Assembly (NCBI GenBank): GCA_026785875.1
Contig: JAJAZF010000484.1
Coordinates: 1-7,460, forward strand
From: Chamaesiphon sp.
Lineage (GTDB): Bacteria > Cyanobacteriota > Cyanobacteriia > Cyanobacteriales > Chamaesiphonaceae
Length of the DNA stretch: 7,460 bases
Direction of reading: 5' to 3'
Part shown: positions 1-5,899 of the stretch, piece after piece
How the letters are laid out: each line of letters begins with the position of its first letter
Numbering within the stretch: position 1 is the first letter of the stretch
Program-made: the position numbers and the translations under genes
Notes under the pieces: generated by a model
Databases searched by the model: none
What the model was told of the DNA's origin: nothing
The model's input: the letters and a program-made list of their open reading frames with translations, nothing else

Positions 1-544
1 AAGCTGTGTTGTAACTCCGCACTCGATCGTTGTAAGTCTGACGTTTGTGCTGTAAATCATTCTCGATTGCTTCAATTTGACCCATCAAGGTTTGATAGGC
101 TTGGTTCGCTTTCAGATCTGGATAAGCCCTAGCCATTGACAAGATCCGATTTACAGTACCGTCAACCTCTTGAGATGCACTGACAGCAGCTTGTACCGAT
201 TCATTCTGAGCGACAGTAATGTGGGTGAGCTTTTCATGGTCGCCATAGCTAGAGGCGATATCGATTAACTTGTTCGCTAGGTCTACTCTTTTTTTCATCG
301 AGACAGTAATATTGGAATGTGCTTCACGAATTCCTTGGGCTTGCGATTGTATTCCATTGTAAGAAGTCATTAATATAACCAATACAGGGACTATTAAAAT
401 CCCTAAAAACATGATGACAGAGGATAATGCCCCTAATATCCCAAATAACAGAGGGAGCAAGAAATTATAAGCCAGTACTGCACCTATAATACCAGCAACA
501 ACCAAAGCTAAGAATTTCCATTGTTTCCCTTCGGGCATGTTCAT
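1..544 (-). CDS. LemA family membrane protein, partial at the left window edge
   Basis: The minus-strand frame gives 181 codons and is still open at base 1, so the C-terminus is missing. Residues about 10-30 and 33-60 are two hydrophobic segments, consistent with membrane anchoring. The rest is the helical LemA domain, recognised by A-Y-P-D-L-K-A-N at residues 140-147 and Y-N-D-R-V-R-S-Y-N-T at 171-180, both family signatures. LemA proteins are usually near 190-200 residues, so most of the gene is present. The family is widespread in bacteria, with an N-terminal membrane helix and a coiled helical bundle, but its biochemical role is poorly defined. The start is ATG at 544, with a second in-frame ATG at 538; no clear Shine-Dalgarno sequence decides between them. 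Two hydrophobic segments rather than one is slightly unusual. The family call is confident. Confidence 0.9.
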   Translation of the reverse strand, partial: MNMPEGKQWKFLALVVAGIIGAVLAYNFLLPLLFGILGALSSVIMFLGILIVPVLVILMTSYNGIQSQAQGIREAHSNITVSMKKRVDLANKLIDIASSYGDHEKLTHITVAQNESVQAAVSASQEVDGTVNRILSMARAYPDLKANQAYQTLMGQIEAIENDLQHKRQTYNDRVRSYNTA

Positions 545-685
545 TTTAAATCAGTTTAAAGTTTATGAAAATTCTGTGGATTAGATGGACGTTGAAACAC
601 AGAAATTGAAGGAATTACTGGATAAGTGGAAGGTAAAATAATTCCTGATTAATTTGTGGATTGTGCATAAAGTAGCTCAATCTAG

Positions 686-1108
686 CTAAATGGCTCTGGG
701 AAAAGGCAGTCTCTGTGGCTTAGATACGGAATCCAGTATGCAAGACTGGCACTTTGGTTTGACTGATGAGGGTGAGGGCGGGGTCGCCGGGGGTATTGAA
801 TCTAGTATTGATGACATTCGAGGGATTGAGCCGATTGCATCGCTAACTTTGCCTGTACTGAGAATTACGCCAGCATCCATGCCTAAATTAGCATTGCTGT
901 TTCCACCCGTAAAAGTTCCGGCGGCGGCGCTTGCCCCAATGTATTGTGGCGTGCCGACGATCGAGATGCCAGAGTTAGTGCCCAAGAGGGTATTGACTCT
1001 GGCGGTGGCGTTGTTATTGTTGGTAATGCTAATCGCTTTTGCAGTACTTGGGTTTGCCAGCATCAGGCAGGTCGCCGCACAAACCGACTGAAAGATTTTT
1101 GATTTCAT
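686..1108 (-). pseudogene. Truncated, frameshifted choice-of-anchor L secreted protein remnant
   Basis: From ATG at 1108 the frame encodes a classic signal peptide: a basic start (MKSK), a hydrophobic core and an A-K-A cleavage region near residue 25. It then reads like the start of a choice-of-anchor L domain: ITNNNNAT, LLGTNSGI, PQYIGASAAAGTF and GVILSTGKVSDAIG up to residue 93. These proteins are secreted and in cyanobacteria often carry PEP-CTERM sorting tails. After about base 832 similarity stops in this frame and continues in a shifted frame (N-T-R-F-N-T-P-G-D-P-A-L, the usual next block), which ends at a stop at 720-722. Most of the domain and the anchor are absent, so this is a broken gene. 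A longer reading from 1150 exists, but the signal peptide favours 1108. No Shine-Dalgarno was seen. Confidence 0.75.
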
Positions 1109-1524
1109 GAAATAAATAATGTGTGAGTTATCGTAGAGCAGAAGAGTCAAATCACTACATTTAGGATGTAACGATCGCCTAGAAAGCTTACTAGGTTTGT
1201 ATCTAAGACCGATCCAAATCTAGCATGTCATCCTAACAAATCACTCAGCCATAAGTGTCAATTATTTGCTGCACAATATTAAATTACAGAAGTCTCTTAT
1301 AAGTCATATTTCCACACCCATGCAATCTCAAACCATTTCAGGGTCTGATGACTACTCGATCTTCTGCCACTTGAATATGAATATCTGCGGAGGAAACATC
1401 TCGATCGCTATCGATCGGATCCATTAGCATGGCGATCGACTCGAAAGATCGTTAGCGCACTCTCTCCTTTGGAAAATCGTTAAGGCTCTCACGCAAGTTT
1501 CGATCGCTAATAGGTCGCTAGTCG
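1109..1524. other. Gene-poor stretch with no supported gene
   Basis: No recognisable protein or RNA gene was found. The stretch is rich in CGATCG. The best small open frame is on the minus strand at 1338-1430 (30 codons from ATG, ending in V-A-E-D-R-V-V-I-R-P). It has no recognised family and no good ribosome binding site, so it is not called as a gene. Confidence 0.5.
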
Positions 1525-2043
1525 TTAAGATGATAATTTGCCCTCAATCTGCTCGACCCGTCCGCATAAAACTGTCATATTCTGATTCAGTGTATTTAGA
1601 GATTGGACGATCGCGCTTGTGTTTTGTGCGATCGAGCGGAGGAGTTCGATGATTTCCCGATCTTCTACGGCAGCGATCGAGTCTTGTCGTCTCAATCTAT
1701 CTAACAGATCTCTGGGACTACTTACTGAGGCATTACTAACTTGAGTATTCTCCCCTAGCATCCGAACTACTAAAGGGCGAATTTTAGTCGAGTCCACGCC
1801 CAGATTTTCGAGCACTCTGAGTGCAATCCCGTCTTCGACCCCGATCGTCCCGAGGAGAAGATGCTCCGTGCCGATATAATTATGGCCGAGTAGATCGGAT
1901 TCTTCTTCAGCCAACTCTAAAACGCGCTTTGCTCTGGGTGTAAAAGGAATTTCAACCACACGATTATAGATAAGACTTGCGGCATTAATACACCGCTTGA
2001 AGTATCTGTTTCGCTTGGATCGATCCAGCTTAAACTTCAGCAT
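1525..2043 (-). CDS. Stand-alone ClpC-type N-domain (Clp_N repeat) protein with coiled-coil tail
   Basis: The product is 172 residues from ATG at 2043. Residues about 31-98 match the second Clp_N repeat of ClpC very closely (E-I-P-F-T-P-R-A-K-R-V-L-E-L, then L-G-H-N-Y-I-G-T-E-H-L-L-L-G, then V-L-E-N-L-G-V-D). No ATPase module follows. Residues 1-30 are strongly basic and replace the first repeat. Residues about 110-172 are charged and heptad-like, probably a coiled coil. ClpC N-domains bind substrates and adaptors, and plant ClpT proteins are known stand-alone relatives that dock on the Clp core; a Clp adaptor or decoy role here is inference. An in-frame TTG at 2076 would add 11 residues and is preceded directly by a stop codon, so no longer ClpC-like N-terminus is possible. 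I chose the ATG; no clear Shine-Dalgarno is visible. It is transcribed divergently from the operon at 2220. Confidence 0.8.
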   Translation of the reverse strand: MLKFKLDRSKRNRYFKRCINAASLIYNRVVEIPFTPRAKRVLELAEEESDLLGHNYIGTEHLLLGTIGVEDGIALRVLENLGVDSTKIRPLVVRMLGENTQVSNASVSSPRDLLDRLRRQDSIAAVEDREIIELLRSIAQNTSAIVQSLNTLNQNMTVLCGRVEQIEGKLSS

Positions 2044-2065
2044 TTTTGTGCTATAGTTACACGAT

Positions 2066-2094
2066 AAATTAATCAATTATTGACCGATTAATTT
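2066..2094. promoter_or_regulatory. 9-bp perfect inverted repeat, candidate operator
   Basis: AAATTAATC (2066-2074) is repeated inverted as GATTAATTT (2086-2094), separated by 11 bases. Centre-to-centre spacing is 20 bases, about two helical turns, as expected for a dimeric regulator. It covers the proposed -35 of the plus-strand operon (2080-2085) and lies just upstream of the divergent Clp_N gene. It could therefore control one or both genes. AT-richness raises the chance of coincidence, and no regulator gene is identified. Confidence 0.35.
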
Positions 2095-2108
2095 CCGATT
2101 TTTATCAT
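2080..2108 (+). promoter_or_regulatory. Sigma70-like promoter for the two-gene operon
   Basis: TTGACC (2080-2085) and TATCAT (2103-2108) are 17 bases apart, each one mismatch from consensus. Transcription would begin near 2115, giving a leader of about 105 bases before the ATG at 2220. The call rests on consensus match and position only. Confidence 0.45.
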
Positions 2109-2219
2109 TTCAAGTCGTCATTAATAACGAGGCTTTAACCCATTATTCCCCGGTAAAGACAATAGAGTGAAAAATGCACCGTGTCAGTTTTACTCGTATA
2201 TTCATGAAGGATAATAATC

Positions 2220-2903
2220 ATGCAAAAAATTAATGGAGTTTATCTAGGCTGGATTCCCCCGCAACAGGAGCAGTGGGAACCGTTATTTCGGACGATCCGC
2301 ATTCCAGGCGGCTTCGATAGCGAACCAACACGATTATATGCGGCCAACTTAGAACGATATCCAGGCTTAGAACTAGCTCTGAGCTTCCATCCCGATCCAT
2401 CTAAATTACCATTTGCGCTCTCGCATCGAACTCCGTTGGTAAGAGAAGACTACGAGCGAAATGCCCGAACTCTGAATTTATCTTATCCAAATCTAGATCT
2501 ATTCGAGTACATCGGTCGAACTGGTGGATTTTTCTCTGGTGACTCGTTTACTGTTTGTCCGATCGTCTCACCGAACGATGACAATAATTACAGTTACGAA
2601 TCAGGGTTACGCAAAATCAACAGTGAAGTAGCTAATCATCTCAATCGAACTAGCAAACTCAAGGCAATCGCGAGTTCGCTCGGTCAGCCAACGCTCGTTA
2701 CTGCTGACGATCGGGTATTAGGAGAACTGCTACCACACTTCACAATCATCAAAGATGCAGTTTTCAATATCCAACTCGCGAACATCGGCGAAAAACATTA
2801 CTTTGGAGGCGGACAAGTCATCATCTCCTTCGATACCAATATTAATTTGTATGACGATCCTTGCTTTGCATTAGCCAGTAGAGGAGCGACGGTCAATGTC
2901 TAA
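2220..2903 (+). CDS. HIRAN / HipA N-subdomain-like partner protein (tentative), first gene of operon
   Basis: The protein has 227 residues and starts at ATG 2220, with GAAGGA (2206-2211) 8 bases upstream as ribosome binding site. I see no signal peptide or membrane helix. Residues about 66-112 (a basic R-E-D-Y-E-R helix, then L-D-L-F-E-Y-I-G-R-T-G-G-F-F-S-G-D) follow the pattern of the domain preceding HIRAN modules and of the HipA N-terminal subdomain (typically D-x-F-x-L-L-x-x-x-G-x-D-x-x-G-A). Residues about 157-190 (T-L-V-T-A-D-D-R-V-L-G-E-L-L-P) resemble a HIRAN core strand and turn. In HipBST-type systems such a subdomain is a separate small protein that partners the kinase. The next gene overlaps by 8 bases and looks kinase-derived, which supports a partner role. 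Function is inferred; the fold assignment by eye is uncertain, but the coding call is firm. Confidence 0.6.
   Translation: MQKINGVYLGWIPPQQEQWEPLFRTIRIPGGFDSEPTRLYAANLERYPGLELALSFHPDPSKLPFALSHRTPLVREDYERNARTLNLSYPNLDLFEYIGRTGGFFSGDSFTVCPIVSPNDDNNYSYESGLRKINSEVANHLNRTSKLKAIASSLGQPTLVTADDRVLGELLPHFTIIKDAVFNIQLANIGEKHYFGGGQVIISFDTNINLYDDPCFALASRGATVNV
2881..2886 (+). promoter_or_regulatory. Ribosome binding site inside the upstream gene
   Basis: GAGGAG lies 9 bases before the ATG at 2896, within the last codons of the upstream gene. It supports the 2896 start despite the 8-base gene overlap and implies translational coupling. Confidence 0.6.
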
Positions 2904-3516
2904 GTTCTGCGTAATTGAGCTACCCGTTATAGACAATCGCGATTTTGAAACACATCCAGGAGGTGCGATCGCTAAATATTGGCTAGATTTACCGGATTTG
3001 GGACGATGCTTAATCAAAGCCGATCTGCGCGGTGCTTGGGTCGAAAAAGTGACCGCTACCCTCGCCGAGCAAATTGGCCTACCTGTCGCTGGTTGCGAAT
3101 TGGTCGAACGCGCTGACGGATTGAAGATGGTTGCCAGTCCGACTTACCTAGCAGAAGATAAATTACCACTGGATTTAACGGATTTTTCTGGCAGCTTACG
3201 GTCTTCAATCGAAAGTGAAAGTAGCGGTACTTTGAGTATGAACGATCTCGCTCGTCGCTTGATGGAGTTGAAACCTGAAGCTACCAAATATTGGTGCGAT
3301 CGAATTGGAGAAATCGATCGCATGACGATCGCCGCAACGTTCGCTCGCGTGCCCGATGGTTGGGCGAGTGAGCATCAAATGACCTTTGCCATCGATGTAC
3401 TAGTCGCCAGCCGAGATCGATTGTTAGCGCGAGCGAACGTGCCCTCAGTAAAACCTCCAGAAACGATCGTAGAGCGACAATCGATCTCGCCCAAAAGAAG
3501 CAGTCCTCGCAGATAA
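2896..3516 (+). CDS. HipA/CtkA-like kinase derivative lacking the catalytic core
   Basis: The 206-residue product begins at ATG 2896 with a strong upstream GAGGAG. Residues 24-85 look like the N-lobe of HipA-like Ser/Thr kinases: A-K-Y-W-L, a strand with lysine 41 (L-I-K-A-D), a helix with glutamate 50 (A-W-V-E-K), then I-G-L-P and S-P-T-Y-L. Residues 116-178 (L-M-E-L-K-P-E-A, W-C-D-R-I-G-E-I, F-A-R-V-P, S-R-D-R-L-L) match the extreme C-terminal helices of that family. The part expected between, with the catalytic Asp (N-T-D-R-H-type motif) and metal-binding Asp, is absent; only about 30 residues join the ends. Members usually exceed 300 residues. The frame is clean, so this is either an in-frame deletion or a maintained pseudokinase. 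The last 30 residues are a basic, Ser/Pro-rich tail. A role as toxin is unlikely without the core; regulator, decoy or antitoxin-like use is inference. Confidence 0.6.
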   Translation: MSKFCVIELPVIDNRDFETHPGGAIAKYWLDLPDLGRCLIKADLRGAWVEKVTATLAEQIGLPVAGCELVERADGLKMVASPTYLAEDKLPLDLTDFSGSLRSSIESESSGTLSMNDLARRLMELKPEATKYWCDRIGEIDRMTIAATFARVPDGWASEHQMTFAIDVLVASRDRLLARANVPSVKPPETIVERQSISPKRSSPRR

Positions 3517-3691
3517 CTTATAACCGATCGGGTGTATTGTGAGGTCGAGTTCGCTTCAATCGCGACAATCAGCCACATCCGCCTCGATCGAGCAGCTTTA
3601 AGTCGCTTTCCGTTAAGCTGTGCTGGATTGATATCCTCACCGACCCAAAAGGTAGGCATCACCATGCCATTTTGGTAGAATTATACGCTAA

Positions 3692-4063
3692 TTACGAGTA
3701 AGGCTTTTTAACAAAGAGCAGGGGAAGCTCGAACTCGCTAAATTTTTAAGAAAGCAGGTTGAAGGAGATCTTAATCAGTGTGCAAAAGTCGAAGTAGAAT
3801 ATCGATTACCCGAATGTGGAGAGCATGGACGAGTAGCAGATGTGGCACTGGTCTATGACAATGGTAATCTATTGATTTGTGAATGCCAACTTGCCAGAAT
3901 TACCACCAATGAACTCGAACAACGAACCCGCGACTACTACGCCATCGCAGCCGATGTCCTCTGGTTCCTTGGAGGAGAAGCAGATACATCTGATAATCGA
4001 ACCTGGCTCCGTTCGATGTTCGGCTCAGTCGGTAGACTGGATTTTACCTACACGAGTAGTTAA
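3692..4063 (+). pseudogene. CoiA-like nuclease-domain remnant, N-terminus missing
   Basis: An open frame runs from just after a TAA (3689-3691) to a stop at 4061-4063 with no usable start at its head. A GTG at 3842 would begin inside the domain. The translation matches the C-terminal half of cyanobacterial CoiA-like proteins: L-P-E-C-G-E-H-G-R-V-A-D-V, then L-L-I-C-E-C-Q-L-A-R-I-T-T, then E-Q-R-T-R-D-Y and V-L-W-F-L-G-G-E-A-D-T. The Asp in V-A-D-V (codon 3839-3841) and E-C-Q (3881-3889) fit the D...ExQ active site of a PD-(D/E)XK nuclease. CoiA proteins are competence- or DNA-processing-associated. The N-terminal domain that normally precedes this part is absent from the 175 bases upstream in all frames. 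Similarity fades near 4040, where another frame takes over, so the gene is probably decayed at both ends. Confidence 0.6.
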
Positions 4064-4070
4064 TCAAAGC

Positions 4071-4520
4071 TTGAAGGTCAAGCAAATTTTAATCGATCGA
4101 CTGGATCAAACCAATTTAGCTGCTGATGTTGGACGAGTTATCCTGGATCGACCAACCCCTTTGGAGCATGGAGAGATTGTGAGCGAACAAGGTTGCTGTT
4201 CCATTGGACTACCACCACAGGGAAAGGTCAGGGTTCATCTTAGTTCTCTCGAAAAAGTAACCATTCATCTCAAACAAGATATTATATTAGATCCTGGCGT
4301 TCGGGTAGAACAAATGGGAACTGGCGGACGGACAGGTACGATTCGAGAGATTGTGGCGGATCGCGCCCTGGTGAAGTGGGGAGGACACACACTTACATGG
4401 CACCCTCTCTATGAACTCTATCCCCTTGATGGATCGTCTAGGCCAATAATTCCCAAGGGATCGGCTAATATTTTTCAAACTGCGCTGCGTGGAAAGAGAT
4501 CTCTGGCTCCAAAGCAGTAG
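4071..4520 (+). other. Open frame of unknown function downstream of the CoiA remnant
   Basis: About 149 codons are open in a frame one base off the CoiA frame. No family is recognised. Visible features are Q-G-C-C-S, alternating hydrophobic strands (K-V-R-V-H-L, K-V-T-I-H-L) and a segment near residue 85 onward, V-E-Q-M-G-T-G-G-R-T-G-T-I-R-E-I-V-A-D-R-A-L-V-K-W, that looks like a small KOW-like beta barrel. There is no good start: TTG at 4071 lacks a Shine-Dalgarno, and the longer reading from GTG 3879 runs out of phase over the CoiA domain, giving low-complexity Ser/Pro/Asn sequence typical of a shadow frame. It may be the continuation of the CoiA-like gene after a frameshift, or a separate small gene. 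Confidence 0.4.
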
Positions 4521-4627
4521 AAGTCCGAGTTACCCAGCCTGAGTGTACTCATTTTGTTTTAGAAGTGTCGAACGATTTTGCATCGGTGGAGTCGGGTAGT
4601 TATCCGGTGCTAGACGGTTATGTTTGA
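4469..4627 (+). pseudogene. Open remnant in the CoiA reading phase
   Basis: A stop-free stretch without a start codon lies in the same phase as the CoiA remnant. It reads protein-like from about 4500 (K-A-V-E-V-R-V-T-Q-P-E, H-F-V-L-E-V-S-N-D-F-A-S-V, Y-P-V-L-D-G-Y-V, stop). It overlaps the end of the preceding open frame. With its neighbours this suggests one gene broken by two shifts, or stacked remnants. No family is recognised. Confidence 0.25.
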
Positions 4628-4743
4628 TTATCTCAGAAAAATAGCGTAGATCGAGATCCGTTCCACTCTCAAAATCAGCCAATCTGCTCTAGCGGAACTT
4701 AATTGATTGGAGGCATAATATTGTCAATCAAAATTATTGATAA

Positions 4744-4765
4744 ATCTGCTTTTCAGATATTTTTT
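4744..4765 (+). terminator. Weak hairpin with T-tract
   Basis: ATCTG (4744-4748) pairs with CAGAT (4754-4758) across a 5-base loop and is followed by A then six T. The stem is short and AT-leaning. It is placed where transcription from the 3692-4627 region would end. Confidence 0.25.
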
Positions 4766-4792
4766 ATTGTCTAAGGATAACTATTGTAATTC

Positions 4793-4960
4793 TATAATAC
4801 AACAATTCGAGCGAGAAACTCAATTTCGAGCGATCGGATGACGCTCTGGATCCGTACACCTTTCTTGAGTCATTAGTAGCACTTACAGCAGTAAGCGAGT
4901 GTTTCAATCGAGCGATTCAGCCCGCGAACGCTCGAAATTTACTGAGCGATCGCTTTTTTA
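4793..4960 (+). ncRNA. Candidate structured small RNA in a gene-free gap
   Basis: The gap from 4628 to 5081 has no convincing gene. A perfect TATAAT (4793-4798) could start a transcript near 4805; its -35 is poor. Downstream, AATTTCGAGCG (4821-4831) pairs perfectly with CGCTCGAAATT (4929-4939). Inside lies the hairpin CTTAC/GTAAG (4882-4895, loop AGCA). A competing hairpin TCGAGCG/CGCTCGA spans 4908-4935. The 3' end has a terminator-like stem and six T (4911-4959). The transcript would be about 155 bases. No known RNA family is recognised; an 11-bp long-range stem enclosing a hairpin is the main argument. CGATCG-type repeats in this genome could produce some of the pairing by chance. Confidence 0.25.
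4911..4959 (+). terminator. Terminator-like stem with T-tract, overlapping a HIP1 site
   Basis: AGCGATTCAG (4911-4920) can pair with CTGA...ATCGCT (4942-4954, with a 3-base bulge), and six T follow. The 3' arm contains the HIP1 octamer GCGATCGC (4946-4953). The 21-base loop and bulge make it a weak terminator. It would end the candidate RNA and insulate the toxin-antitoxin operon. Confidence 0.3.
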
Positions 4961-5023
4961 TCGACACCCCATCTAGCCACCAATTCTAAATCGAGATGTT
5001 AAAAAGTTATCGGGCGATTTTGA

Positions 5024-5053
5024 TTGACATTTTCACCTTAATTCAGTTATAAC
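5024..5053 (+). promoter_or_regulatory. Strong sigma70-like promoter of the toxin-antitoxin operon
   Basis: Consensus TTGACA (5024-5029) is followed after 18 bases by TATAAC (5048-5053). Transcription would begin near 5060, about 22 bases before the antitoxin ATG. A perfect palindrome GTATATAC (5058-5065) sits at the likely start point and is a candidate operator for autoregulation by the AbrB-type antitoxin. Confidence 0.6.
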
Positions 5054-5081
5054 ATTCGTATATACTCGCTTGGTGACAGCT

Positions 5082-5306
5082 ATGCACACGGTCAAAATTC
5101 GGAAAATTGGGAATTCGCTAGGAATGACTTTACCCAAGGAAATTTTGCAGAAATTGAAGGTGGGAGAAGGTGATAGTATCTTTGTTACCTACACCGCCGA
5201 TGGAATTCAGATTACGGCGGGTAATCCAGACTTTGAACGAGAGATGGCAGCCTATCGAAAAATTGCCAATAAGTACCGAAATGCACTAAGAGAATTAGCT
5301 AAATGA
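5082..5306 (+). CDS. AbrB/MazE-type antitoxin
   Basis: The 74-residue protein starts at ATG 5082, with GGTGA (5072-5076) as a short Shine-Dalgarno five bases upstream. TTG 5070 and GTG 5073 are in frame but overlap that site. Residues 3-50 form a swapped-hairpin AbrB domain: V-K-I-R-K-I-G-N-S-L-G-M-T-L-P-K-E-I-L, then L-K-V-G-E-G-D and a final strand D-G-I-Q-I-T. Such domains dimerise and bind DNA. The charged C-terminal helix (about 53-74) is the usual toxin-neutralising part. The stop overlaps the toxin start in ATGA, giving translational coupling. It most likely neutralises the downstream Doc-type toxin and represses its own promoter through the GTATATAC palindrome, although the operator is inferred. 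Family and pairing are clear from sequence and context. Confidence 0.88.
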   Translation: MHTVKIRKIGNSLGMTLPKEILQKLKVGEGDSIFVTYTADGIQITAGNPDFEREMAAYRKIANKYRNALRELAK

Positions 5307-5701
5307 GCGTACCAGTGTGGATATCGGAGCAGTTAACCAGAGCTATTCATGACGACCAAATCGCCCAACATGGCGGCAGTTTAGGGATTCGGGATGAAAA
5401 TTTATTTCTCGCAAGTTTAGACAGACCAAAAAATCTATTTGCTTATGGTACATCGCCAACTTTATTCGATTTGGCAGCAGCTTATGGATATGGAATTGCT
5501 AAAAATCATCCATTTATTGATGGGAATAAGCGAACTGGGTTTATATTAATGGCTGTGTTCCTGGAGTTGAATGGTTATTCCTTTGATGCTCCTGAGATGG
5601 ATGTGGTATTGATGATGGAAAGACTCGCAACAGATTTAGAAAATCAAGAATCAATCGCGATCTGGTTGAAAGAACAATCGATTGAAATCAATGAAAGTTA
5701 G
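5303..5701 (+). CDS. Doc-type Fic-fold toxin (death-on-curing family)
   Basis: The 132-residue protein starts at ATG 5303 inside the antitoxin stop codon. It has the Doc layout: an N-terminal helix, then G-G-S-L-G-I-R-D-E-N-L-F-L-A-S-L near 24-39 and the Fic motif H-P-F-I-D-G-N-K-R-T-G at 69-79, with catalytic His69 and the Doc-specific Lys76 where AMP-transferring Fic proteins carry Gly. Length matches Doc (about 126). Phage P1 Doc phosphorylates elongation factor Tu and stops translation; the same reaction is expected here but not proven. The Asp-Gly between Phe and Asn differs slightly from the Asp-Ala of P1 Doc. No catalytic residue is missing, so the toxin should be active. The partner is an AbrB-type antitoxin rather than Phd. 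Confidence 0.92.
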   Translation: MSVPVWISEQLTRAIHDDQIAQHGGSLGIRDENLFLASLDRPKNLFAYGTSPTLFDLAAAYGYGIAKNHPFIDGNKRTGFILMAVFLELNGYSFDAPEMDVVLMMERLATDLENQESIAIWLKEQSIEINES

Positions 5702-5704
5702 TAG

Positions 5705-5762
5705 TCGTTCGCGTAGCGTACCGTAGGTAATCGATCCCATCTAAGAGATTAAATGGTACGCT
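5705..5762. repeat. Cyanobacterial-style short palindromic repeat and 8-bp inverted repeat
   Basis: Directly after the toxin stop, the stretch TTCGCGTAGCGTACCGTAGG (5708-5727) resembles a short repeat seen between genes in many filamentous cyanobacteria (from memory). It contains TACC-GTA-GGTA (5719-5729). AGCGTACC (5715-5722) is also repeated inverted as GGTACGCT (5755-5762). No T-tract follows, so it is not an obvious terminator. The rest of the gap to 5899 shows nothing. Confidence 0.35.
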
Positions 5763-5899
5763 TCATCAGACATCAGGCAAATAAAAATTCTTGTAGACAG
5801 AAAGCTTATACAGCAAAGGTTTCAGCCTTAGCGTAAGTTTCTTCACCGCTGCTCATTTGACCCCATGTCCTGATTCGATCTATTGCCTAAGTATCCGAA

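Noticed and set aside
690..1091. Plus-strand open frame of 133 codons
   Set aside because: It is antisense to the signal peptide and choice-of-anchor L remnant, which match a known family; this frame does not.
1338..1430. 30-codon minus-strand open frame
   Set aside because: Protein-like ending, but no ribosome binding site, no homology recognised and within chance expectation.
3375..3665. Minus-strand open frame of 96 codons
   Set aside because: It lies largely antisense to the kinase-like gene, matches no family and lacks a ribosome binding site.
3879..4070. N-terminal extension of the 4071-4520 frame from GTG 3879
   Set aside because: It is low-complexity Ser/Pro/Asn sequence read out of phase over the well-supported CoiA-like domain.
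4287..4478. Minus-strand open frame of 63 codons
   Set aside because: No family, no ribosome binding site, antisense to a longer open frame.
4703..4731. Inverted repeat TTGATTG/CAATCAA
   Set aside because: Only seven AT-rich bases with a 15-base loop; not distinguishable from chance.
4721..4774. 17-codon open frame from TTG 4721 with GGAGG seven bases upstream
   Set aside because: The ribosome binding site is good, but the start is TTG, the peptide is very short and no family is recognised; it also overlaps a weak terminator-like hairpin.
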